From Lepidonotus clava (taxonomy: Eukaryota > Annelida > Polychaeta > Phyllodocida > Polynoidae): a stretch of 64,000 bases of DNA. Made by a program: the position numbers and the translations under genes. Position 1 is the stretch's first letter; each line of letters begins with the position of its first letter. Shown here one piece after another: positions 37,001-49,000 of this stretch. The stretch covers positions 32,259,541-32,323,540 of the forward strand of contig OW387138.1 in assembly GCA_936440205.1 (NCBI GenBank), in the 5' to 3' direction. Under the pieces are notes generated by a model. It was given only the letters and a program-made list of their open reading frames with translations, was not told the DNA's origin and made no database searches.

Positions 37001-40000
37001 AAGGGTTTCCATGGAGATTGGGATATCTTTGACTACCTGGAAAATGAAAGTGGTTACGGAGGCCGATGTTATGCATGTTCAATTAATTTTGGGTTTGGTT
37101 TCTGGTTTTAGCATGAAGAAGCTTACCTGTTGGCAGGCTGGTTATTTAACCTCCTTGGCGGCATTTTTTAAGAATGATGAATTGACAGCTAGTATCTTTC
37201 CGAGCGTGTTTAGTTTTGAAGAGCGACGTACCTATAACCCTTACATACATATCCATTTCGACAGTCGGACTATATATGTACCTCCAATATTATCGTGAAA
37301 TAATCTGGGAAGTAACCCTCTGGCCTTCTATAATTAAATATAACTGTTGCTCATTTCAACTAATTAGTAGTAATATTTTCAGTATCTTTTCCGTAAAGTG
37401 AAATAAAGGAATAATCTAATTTAATGCTCCACCAGTCCCATGGAAAAGTGCAGGGAAGTCAGTCTAACAGATAGCTAATGAATCTAAATTTCAAAAACTT
37501 CCACGAGTAAGAAATAATCATTCTCGAGTTAATTAGCTCTAATCCTGCTACCTCCATAGTCACAATTACGCCCTTATCTCGGCCTAACTGCTAATTTTGA
37601 TTTTTAAGTGACTCCTTATCATAACTCTTAAGCCATCTGGCAAGGTAAACTCTTAGAGTCATTTAAACCCTTCCCTAGACACTATGTCACATCTTGACTA
37701 TTAATTAGTCTATTTCAGTCTAACGATAAAGAATAGAATCCTCTCAGTCGGGATTTCCTGTTTTTCGTATATTTTGCATCTGCAAATGTAACTGCAGCGA
37801 ATTGTCAAAGTGTTTATCTCACAGCCGATCCGTCTTAAGACATTTAGACGTCATCAGCAATGAGGCTAATCCAAAAACGTTTAATCCTAAAACAAAATTT
37901 GAAATTTGAAATGGAACACAACGATCGTTAGGGTCAAGTTGCAAAAAGACCTTTCGTTTGTATTGTTTTATAATCATTGACGCTTTATAGAACACTACAC
38001 TACTGCACCGCATGCTAATTGTATAAGCATTTTTTGACTTTACCGTGTTGTGATATTTGATTGATTGATTTGCAAGGTTTGTAAATACTTCTGTTTAGTA
38101 TATATTCATATGTGTGTGTCAATATGTTGAAATTTAATTACAACCCTATAGGGCAAGGATAATGCACGACCTTTTAGTCTAAGTTATGAATATTTTGTAT
38201 AAAGTAGATTGCTAAGTCTAGGACTGACAGTTACTGAATACATACGTTGTTTATTTATTTTGCTTCTGTTTTGATTCACGGTCAGTTAAAATTATTCATC
38301 TTTGCAAATGTTTGTAATCTCAAAATAATAACCTTGTGACTTGCAGATACCGCTCTCCTGGAGCCGCTGGACACGACCACCCGTGCCCGTCCCCTGTCCC
38401 AGTCCTGTACGTTCGGGCTGCGGGACGAGTGCGAGCAGCATGAGCAGTGTGTGCCCCGAAACGGGCGGTCACGGGCTGGGAGGTGCGAGTGTGAAGACGG
38501 GTACGAGAGGGACCCGGAGACCGGATGGTGTCAGCCGGAGACTGTTAAGAAAGGTAAGGAGTGTAATGAGGGGTGCTACGTACAGTGAACAAAGAAATGA
38601 ATAACATACAGGCTATGAATATTTCGGAGTCGCCACTGCACGGGAAAACGGTAAAAATAATTACCTGTTACTGTGTCAGCAAAAACACAGGGGATTTGGA
38701 AATTTGACCAAAACACAAGGACTTTGTTCAAACAACTTCTAAAATTCATAGTTCAAAAAATGTAAAGGATTTGACTTTTTGTCGAAGGATTTAACTTATT
38801 TTCTGCTCCTAAACACTTTCAGATTTGAACAAATTATGGAAAATGACCCAGGAAAAATTTACTGAAAAACAGGTAAAACTCTGGGGCACTCAGGCAATTT
38901 GAAAATTATATTTGAGTGGTTTTACTATTGTCTATGGGCTGCTAGATCTGCCCACGTACCTATAACCTATCATAATATAATACCAGTGACCTTTGCTTTG
39001 ATCCTTTTCAGTGTCAGTACTCCCTAGCTCTACTCTAACAGATAATAGGAATTCGACAACGTCTAGCACAACCGTAAGTACAGCTATAATCATCCTTTGT
39101 AATGACAATAATAATAGATAGTCGTACAGTGTACATAATCTGACTTGGTTCAATCACTCGCACAATAACCTTGTGTATGTGTTTGTATTCATTGAGAAAT
39201 TGGCTCGGTAAACTAGAGTAAAGTATAATGCGTATATAATCTTGGATTCAATCGTAATGAGGGAAACCATACAGCCAAAAGATCGCAGTTCTGAAGTGGG
39301 GAGGTTGTGCTTATGGTATATGTTAAAGGTGTGTGGCTCGATAGAGACTGCTCCTGAAAGTGAGGCAGAACTGCTCACCGCAGAGCCTTAATCCTATCAG
39401 TGTTTAAGAAAATAATTGAAACAACAGCAGAATGAACATTAAGATCAGAGATGCCATTTTTCCTACTTTTGTAGGATTTTCTACTTTTTGGTGATTTTTG
39501 ATTGAGCAACCAAATTTTCCTAGTTGACTAAAACACATATTTTAAAGTATTCTCGTGTTGATTTCAAGTTATTCAAATCAAATTCAATATCAGTTCTCCA
39601 TCCATAAAGGTTATTTCACCCCTACTTGCTTCTAGGGAAAAAAATGTAGGAAAAGCATTTCCGACTTTTCCTATGTATTTTATCAGTCAGGAGTGGCATC
39701 TCTGTAAGATACCCCTTGTCCTTCAGGTGAGTTCGGTGGCCACGTTAGCACTAAGCAGTAAGAGTGTCCCGTCCAACCTGACGTCCACCACACAGGCCTC
39801 CACCACCACCAGCCCCTCCAAAAGTGAGTGTCCAATCTTTATAGTTATAATGAATAATTCAGGTGAATTTCATAAGGCAGGTTACAAGTGGTTAAGGTGG
39901 TAAATGGTCCACCATGCCACTGGAGAGTAGTTATCAACCGTGAGTCATAACCGTTTTATCTTCAAGTTTTAGGTTGCGCTTTTTTGGACTCTTAAAAAAG

Positions 40001-43000
40001 AGAATATAATTGTCTTCTTTGCATGAGATAATCTCTTTGCTATGTTTTTATAATTATGTTGCGCATTTTTACTATGATGAGAATGTACCTTATTTTAATA
40101 TCCCTTCTCGTAATGTGTTGAATTATGTCAAGCATTTTAAATAAGAAAAAAACATTAAATACAGGGTTCCCACGCAGGTCTTAAAAGGTCTTAAAAGGTC
40201 TTAAATTGATTTTCTCAAATTAAAGGCCTTAAAAAGGTCTTAAATTTGGTATTTTTGTAGCTAGAGGTCTTAAAAAGGTCTTTAATTTTAGAATTTTTTG
40301 AGAAGTTAAAATGAAGTTTCCAAATCCAACTTTCCAATAAGTACTCTCAATTGAAATTCAAATCATATGATATTGCTGAGATTTGTCTTTGTACGCGGTC
40401 GGTAGGTCTTAATTTGTTCAAATCTTGGTCTTAAATTGGTCTTAAAAAGGCCTTAAATCGATTTTTGAAAATGCGTGGGAACCCTGAATTAGTATGCTCT
40501 GCAGTTATTCTTTTTTCTGGTTGAATATAAGCTTAGGCTTCACTTCTGATTTCCTCTCACGTAAAAGAATTGATTGTTCCCCAAAAGCTGAATTGTTTGG
40601 TTGAGCGGAAAAAAATCCATATGAAGGGATAATTTTGCAACAAATTAATAAAATCACATGAACCCCATCTAAAATAACCTATAGACGAAAAACATGAACA
40701 TATAAATAATAATGGATCATATTTAACGTCATATGATACATAATTACAGAAGCAGCTTTCTTATAACCCACAAAAGGTAATATCGTTTGGTATCAAAGTA
40801 GCATTGTTTGACGACCACAACTGATCTAAGAACAATGCATTTTGGTGGTATGAAAATAGAAATATCTTGCAAAAAAGACAATTAAAATTCGTTTTCGGGT
40901 ACCATTAGTTATTTTCCTCTTGAAGTAAAAGGGTACTATCCAAAGGAAACTTACCCTGTGTGTGAACTTGCACAAATCTGATCTTTGGGTCTTTTGTATT
41001 GTAAGGCCCGAGTACCTCTCCGGCCTCGTCCACTACAACCTCTCGACCCACCTCCACTATTCGCGTCTCAACTGTCAAACAACACCCCATCCCTTTCACC
41101 CTGCCCCGGGTAACCAAGAAAACAGGTAGGAACTGGTCTCTACAGAAACCAGCAGCAGTTTGCAGTGAGTTGGGTTAAGGCGTGAGAGTTGTCCCGTCGT
41201 CCATTTCCCCTTTTCGCTACGCACCCTGTTGACGTTAGATACTGCACTCAAACAGTTAACGTAAGAGCAACATCGTAAGGAGCTGATATCTACATTCTCT
41301 TCATCTTCAGGATGAATTTGGTGATCCTATAAAATGTACATTTTGGGTTATCTTGAATAAGTAAATTTTAACATTATTTTCGGAAAAGGATGTCTATAAT
41401 CCATATTCATCATGTGTCAGAGAGGTTAAATGTACACATACAGGGGCCTTCAATTTCTCAAGATGTTAAATTTGAGGTGTACTTGTTTGGCTGATTCTCT
41501 TGATTGGTAAAACAATCTGCAGCTTCTCTTGTAAACCTTTTAGAAATTACATAAGTTCAGAATATGAAAAATCTCACATAAAACATTTGATTAATGAATA
41601 ATGCTTATTTGCATTCTCAGGCTTGTTTAAGTAGATAAACAGAACCAAAGGCTCTTGATTAATATATTTTTGCTTCCTCCTCCATTTGATTAAAGTAAAC
41701 CTAGGGTAGTATGGTAATAGTGAAGACTTATTCTAAAAAAGATGCAATAGGATGATATTTGTGAACACCGATTCTTGCCATCGTGATGAAGAAGAGGATG
41801 TTTATATCAGATAACACAGAAGTGAGCGGTGTCATAGTTTTAACACACGGTGTAGATATTCGCCTGCACCTACACTCTCTGATGGTTTATATTTTTGTGT
41901 GTGGGAGTCCTGTACAGCACACCACTCAATTAGTCGTAAGTAGCTGAAGAGGGAATAGTAAGGCTTATGTGTAATTTTTAAGACTTTAAAGTAAACCAAA
42001 TAAATCTTTTGAAATTGCTATTAGTTTCTACGAAAGGAATAATAAATCTTAAAATAACTCGTATCTGACACTTCACGGATAACAATTAAAATTCGAGTAG
42101 ATTAAGTAGATAATTCCTTTAGATCCCTTGTAAGAGTCCCTCTAAATTGTATAATGTTTAAGGTTTATTATTGCAATTAGTCAGTGATTAAATTAAAAGC
42201 ATTTAAATCGTCTGAAAACGAAAACTGCAAATATTAATTTTAACAAAAATACAAGACTGAAATCCGACCTATTGAATATGTGGACAGTTATTGAAAGATC
42301 AGAAAAATAATGAACATATTAGGCGGGGCATGTAAATAGGTATCTAGATATAAGGTGCAGCAGATACCTGCATATAGCTAGTTCTGTCTCTTTGATAGCG
42401 GCACACCTTTGTAGTAAATGTAGAAACACCAGTGCAGGTAATTACTTACACTCTTAGAAGATCTTGAGCTATTCAGCTCTAGTACCTCTATTGACATCAG
42501 AGATGTCATAATATACACACCAAAAAAAATATTTTGTGAATAATCAGGAAGATGTAGAGGCAGACAAAAACTAACTCTGGGAGTTGGTCGGGTCACAGGT
42601 TGAAATTATATCTTACTGTTTTGTAAATGATCCTTTCAGATGTTTCCTGGTTACCTTTTTAGATATAACTATATTTGTCTACTGTGTTTCTGATACAACA
42701 ATCCCTCTTGCATATTTCTTGCTTTTGACTATCTTGAAAGTTTCTTTTATACAAGCTGGTTCCCTCACGCTGGATACCAAACTCCATTCAGTACTTCCAT
42801 CATCCTTTCCCATGTATCAAAATTAACCTTCTCTGCCGGAGTTCCCCTGATGACTTTGCCTTTCAGATAGAACATCAAGACACACTGAACAATCCACACT
42901 TATTTCAGTAGACACTGTTTAAATGTAGAGACACATTGTTGAATGTCCACACTTATTTCAGTAGACACAGCAAAAACATGAAGATACACTGTACAGTATT

Positions 43001-46000
43001 CACACTTATTTCAGTAGACACAGGTAAAATGTAAAGACACATCGTTCATGTCCACACTTATTTCAGTAGACACAGAGAAAAACATGAAATGCATTGTACA
43101 GTATCCACACTTGTTTCAGTAGACACAGAAAAATATGAAACGCATTGTACAGTATCCACACTTCTTTCAGTAGGCACAAAAAAACATGAGACGCATTGCA
43201 CAGTATTTACACTTATTTCAGTAGACACAGGTAAATGTAAAGACACATTATTGAATGTCCACACTCTTTTCAGTAGACACAGCAAAAACATAAAGACACA
43301 TTGTTCATTATCAGCACTTATTTCAGTAGACACAAAAAGAACATGAGACACATTGTTCATTATCAACACTTATTTCAGTAGACACAGAAAAAACATGAGA
43401 CACATTGTACAGTATCCACACTTATTTCAGTAGACACAGAAAACAGCACTCTGTTCGACCTCCTACAGAGTACGGAGATGAGTAAGTCTGGTTACACTCT
43501 CCCGTACAGGGTTACAGGTGTTAAACAATTCTTTTGAAAGTTTACCATAGAGTTACTAACTTCTACAAACCCTGGAAGGTTTTCATTATTTCTGTCATTT
43601 ATTTTTAGTTCATGTTCCTTGTCCCTTCCTTCCTGGTTCAGCAATTGGTCTATTATATTAAAATCTTATTTTCATAGTTGGCAGAAATTTGATTGTTTTT
43701 TCATGTTTTCAGGGTTGGATCACATGTTGGTATAAGATATGATTTAAGGAGTACTTTTATTTTAGCGTGCAACATGCTTCAAGCCATCTAGGAGCACACA
43801 TTTGAAATACATTTCATGTAATATTTTAATGCGCAGTTACACCATATGGATATATTATAACAAACTATTGATATAAATGGCGGTCTTTCAACGTTTTATA
43901 GATTGATATTAGCATTTAATACGTTAATGTGTAATTCTTCATTACAGTTTCCAAGGGTATAGTCATAATAATATGTATACTTCCTCAACAGGGCTCCAAA
44001 ATGATACTGTCAATTCAACTTTTTGTAAGTTTAATTTGCAACTTTTGCCAGAGTTTGGCTACTTTTGCCCGTTTCGTAGACAGATGTAGAGATTCAAACT
44101 TTTGTTTCCATGGTTCGGGTTTGTGTTCAGTCCTTTCACCCTTACGCCAACTAAATGCATTTGGAGGGTGCTCTGAAGCATTGCAATTTGATCTACATAG
44201 AGAATAAATTGCTGGTATACTTTTCCTCTGTTTGTGCATTAGATGCTGCTTTCATATTTGAAGAATAATATTTCGTAGCACTAATGGGTATTTCAACCAG
44301 CCTGTAGGCTGGCCACAGGAGAGGTCAACATGGATCCGTCCGGAACTTCGAAATTTAATACTGAAACAAAAAATTGATTTGTATTTTCAAACTCTGAACT
44401 TGGGCTGTCGGTTTAAAAAGAAACATTTAATATCAACTATTCTATTTTATATAGTCAAGTCTGCATTAGATCTTACCTATTTTCGAAAACACAGAAACAA
44501 AATCTCTTTTAATCAAATAGATGTCATGCCATTAAAAGTGTGTGAAAACCGAAAATTAATTCAAGTGTCAGAGTAAAAAAGGAATGTTATTTCAGTAATA
44601 TCTTAACAGCTACAGACATATCCATGTTAACCATATGTAACCAGATCCTATTTATAGGTTCTGGTTCTTTGGGTGTGAAATGAAAGGCTTTAAGTACATT
44701 TTAGAATTGTAAATAACATGGAAGTTAGCTGAAATAGTGTATGAGCAGCTATAATCCATGTGCGAGATTTAATTCTAAACTGTCAGTCAGCTGAGAAGAA
44801 GAAAAATCCTATCTCTTCTGTTATCCTACCCTATTATGAATTTAATAACAAAAATGTTTTTTTCCAAATAATCTAATTTGTGTTGATAGATATAGGTATG
44901 CCAAGGGTCTTTGTACAGTACCTAATAGTGTGATGTTGCATTTCGAGATTAATGACCCTTAGTCCAGTTGAATTAATGTATATCAGGTTTTTTTTTTACT
45001 TTTCTATGAATGGCCAACTGTATCAGCGTAGTTTTTCAAGTAAATGCGAAAAGACTGTTCCAAACTTCAAAGTACATTAATCATGCGAAAAATAAGTGTG
45101 AAAGAAAATAAAACCATTTATTTGATTGTTGTTATCGAATTAAAGTAGTTTTAAATGGGACACCCATGCAAACAACCATAACGTTAAGCGGGGGTGGGCC
45201 AATATGCCTAACCAGTGCTTGGCTCATAGTCATGCTTAAACATTCATAACTTTCAAATAACTGCTTTCAAAATTTAGTAATAACATTTCAAGAGGGTAAC
45301 AACAACGAGAGTAGAGGGGACTTCTACTGGCGTTGGTAACATGCATAACTTTGTGTTGCAAAAGTTTTCTATACCTCCGAATTATTCTTTCTGAGATATG
45401 AGCATTTTTGTTTTCTGGTAACACTCACTTACAGTCACAGCGGTGAGTCGGGAGCTCATATAGTCACAGGAGCCTGTCCGGGCTTGCCTCATACAAAATT
45501 ACACATGTGAGAGTTTTGCATGCACATCAAGCCAAATGGCCTGAAACCTAATGTTTAATACATAGTTCACGTATTTCCTTGCCCTGATGTATGATAACCG
45601 TGAAAAAAATAATGCAAAAATGTTTGAATTCAGAAATGTTTCTTTTCGCATGAGCTATCAGCTTTGAGCCAGGTGGCGCCAGTGTTGACCAATTGAAATG
45701 GTTCCGATTTTTCCCACATGGGGTCCACACTGGGCTCGCTGAAGGGCAATCTGCGGCGAATAACCCTTCGCGCCAGAATCGACACCCGTGAGCACTCTGC
45801 CGCCTCGACACCTTTTACCGAAAGTTATCTCTGCACTGTCGCGACCACTGGGTCCGGCCGCGACCAGTCAAGCGCGACCAGCGAAAACCGCGGACTATTT
45901 TTAGGTCTCAGTTTCTAGGTCACGGCGTAGGAATAATAGCCAGGGGTGGCGAGTTTTCTCCCTACATAGCAGAGAGTACTCTCACGGACTATATTCCCGG

Positions 46001-49000
46001 AGCGGAGGTGCGAAGGTTGCAGAGTGACCCGTGAGAGGTGACTCACTCTGCTATGTAGGTCATTAACTATACACTGGCATTATAGAATCACTACACCCTG
46101 TGACCTAAAAATAGTCCTGCGGTTTTCGCTGGTGTTATCTAGGTGGCAGGAGCCGGGACCCAGTGGTGGCTACAGTGCAGAGATGATTCGCCGATAGCGA
46201 GCGTCGATTTGGCAGAGTGGCTGAAGGAAACACGGAGTTTGTGGGCAGGTGAAGGGGAGTTAATTAAAAAGGTGCTGAGTCATTGCTGCAGCAGCACCTG
46301 ACCTTTCCCAACCACCCCGGGGAAGTTATCCACTTTGTTAGATTGGTTTTGGCTGGGTGGGTCATAACTAGTCGTCAGGAGGGAATGGTTCATACGGCCG
46401 ACAACATGAACAACGCATAGACCTCATGCCAGACGCGCCGCCACCCCAATCATACGCGCGGATTTGGTAGCGAATTGTTGACTTCCGGCCCATAGGCACA
46501 ATGCAAAATAATCAGATTTTCGTTTCCTGTGACTTTTAAACTCATTCCCCAGCTAAACCATGCATAGATACAGTTAGCCAGAACCAAGAGCTACAATATA
46601 TTACAAAATAAGGTAATAATTGCGGAAGACAGATGAGAAAATCCGATTTGTTTATGCCCTCCAATGCTAAAGCATATGGTGGATGTCAACAACTTCCCGG
46701 CCATGCGCGACAACTGGCATTCAGTCTATGTGTGATTTTCATGAAAAACAAGGTACAACATGTTTTGAAAGCCCTTTTGTTGGTTTGATTGTTTCAGGAA
46801 AAAAGAACCTATTCATTATACAGAGTGTTCTGAATCAATGGAAATCCTCAGACTAACAATCTAGTAAAGTATGAATGAGGGGCCTACTATTCAAAGAGAG
46901 TATTCGAGTGTTTACTGTAGTTCGATTCTTTTTTTCATGATTAATACAAGATCAGAAAATAGAAGTAAAGAATTAATTATTGGTGTTTGTCAGCAAATGC
47001 TAACTAACGACTACTTTACAAATCAGTATGTTGGATGTTTCTATAGTAGATGCAAGTTGATTAACATAACATAAACAAGCAGATTTTGGCCTCTGACGAA
47101 CAACATTTTCATTAAAATTGTTACCTGCATGGAGCCATGTCCATAAATACACTTCAATCGTATAATTGACCACCATACTGCTCACATAATTATTTTAGGC
47201 TGCATCTGTCCAGAATGAAAAAGCAATGCAGTATTTCTACATTGTATCAACGATCAGTTGTCACTTATGACTTTCTTTCATATTAAAAAAACATAATAAA
47301 GATTATGATCCGATGATCTAAAGGATCCGATTCGTATAGGTCTGATATGTTATTGACCCATTTTAGGCCCCTATACATGAAGACATAATCAGTATTCATT
47401 GAAACATTGACCACCCAAACTGCAGAGTATTGACTAAACACTTAGTGACTTGACACTTACACCAAAAGCTCTCTCCGCGGTACCACCGAGTCGGCTGAAT
47501 TATTCACAGTTATGCTGGTTGTCGGTCGGTGTTCATACAGTTCCTATATATCTGGGGCCACAGTAGACATAACTAAACGCTGGTAGCTTGGCTGGTTCCA
47601 GCCTACTCTGCCCCTGAATACCATTAGAGTGGACAGGCCCGCCGGGACCATTCAGTATCACGCCCGGCCAACCAGAGTCATTGACTCCCCTCAGAAGTGG
47701 GATAAAAGTAATTAATAATAGATGAGGCAGAATGATGCCCATTTAGGGCGGCGCCGGGCCTAGCCGTAGACTAGGGGCTGCCGGTGGGGGGCTGGGGTTA
47801 TGGTCCAGTTGTGAAGATTATCAATCTGGGTGATATAACCACCTGCTGCTCGTTTTCAATATTAGCCTACCTCCATCTGGACTATTTGAGCATGACGGTG
47901 TGATGAACTGCCACTTGGGGGTCGTCCTAATATCGTAGCTAGACTCCTAGATATTTGTTAGCCCTAGAGTCAGATAATGATTATACCCTTTAGATTGCGT
48001 TCACGGATTGCTTGATTTCCCTGGGATTTCCATGTGTTTCCCTCCAGAATTCCCCAATTTTCCATTTCCATATGAGAAAATTATGGAAAAAATGCCGTTT
48101 TTCTGGACGGCAACGGCCGGATCGGGGAGTACACCCTCGGGCGGATGTGGCCGGACTGGGGTCTAAAGGGTTAATGTTTGCCACCCTATATCGCCCAGTT
48201 CCCCTGATGTAGCATTCTCAGCCATATCACCAAGATAGGGCACTGATAATTAGAAAATATAAGTATATTTTTGTAAACGCGTAGGAAATTTCATTGTCTC
48301 TTAGTGTGACTTTTATCAACCTGAACAGGCCACTAAGGCCCTTATCAGAGTTCATGTTCAGACTGTTCTCTGCAGCTTAGACCTCGTTGTTCAGTGAGGC
48401 ACACCCCTTAACGACTTTACCGATCCACTGAATGTGTCAGGGGCATTCTGTGTCACAGAACAGTCGCATTAAAGATAACTTATTATTATCGATCCCATTA
48501 AAGTCAGATAAACTGGACCCCCCTGGTAAGGAGGAGTGAGAGTTAGGCCAATGCAATTAACGCACAGCTAAACATGAGAGAGAAATGCCACCCGATTGTA
48601 CATGATGTTATTTCCAAAGTATAACAAAGATGTTCAATGAGAATGGACATCCTGTATTTGATTTATATCAGTTTAAATCGGCCGATACGATATCATAATT
48701 TCAAGAAGAGAGGATTATGTTTGTCCGTGAACGTGGGGGTATATTAAATCGAACTGTTATAAGATGTGATGGTTCCAATTCGCTTATGTGTACTCGAAAG
48801 CTGTTTGGGAGCCATTCCTCTCAGACTTGGACAATGGATCACCATTCAGAACACAATAAAAAATGGTCAGATTTAATGGCTTGTACAAAGATTAGTGGAG
48901 TATTTCATAATGAGAACCATAATCCGTCACTTCGAAATTAGAGAAAAACGAACCCATAAAAGCAATGTGGTGGAACCCGCCTGGGTCGTATAAGGTTCGT

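Noticed and set aside
42584-42826. Hydrophobic 80-codon ORF as the missing membrane segment of the MANSC gene
   Set aside because: No phase-compatible acceptor and donor; low-GC composition unlike the other exons.
42893-43430. Regular repeats that could suggest a CRISPR array
   Set aside because: The units are contiguous and alike throughout, with no unique spacers, and the genome is animal. It is a minisatellite.
43990-44174. Possible element starting CAGGGCTCCAAA with inverted end TTGGAGGGTGCTCTG
   Set aside because: The termini match only loosely and no target duplication was seen.
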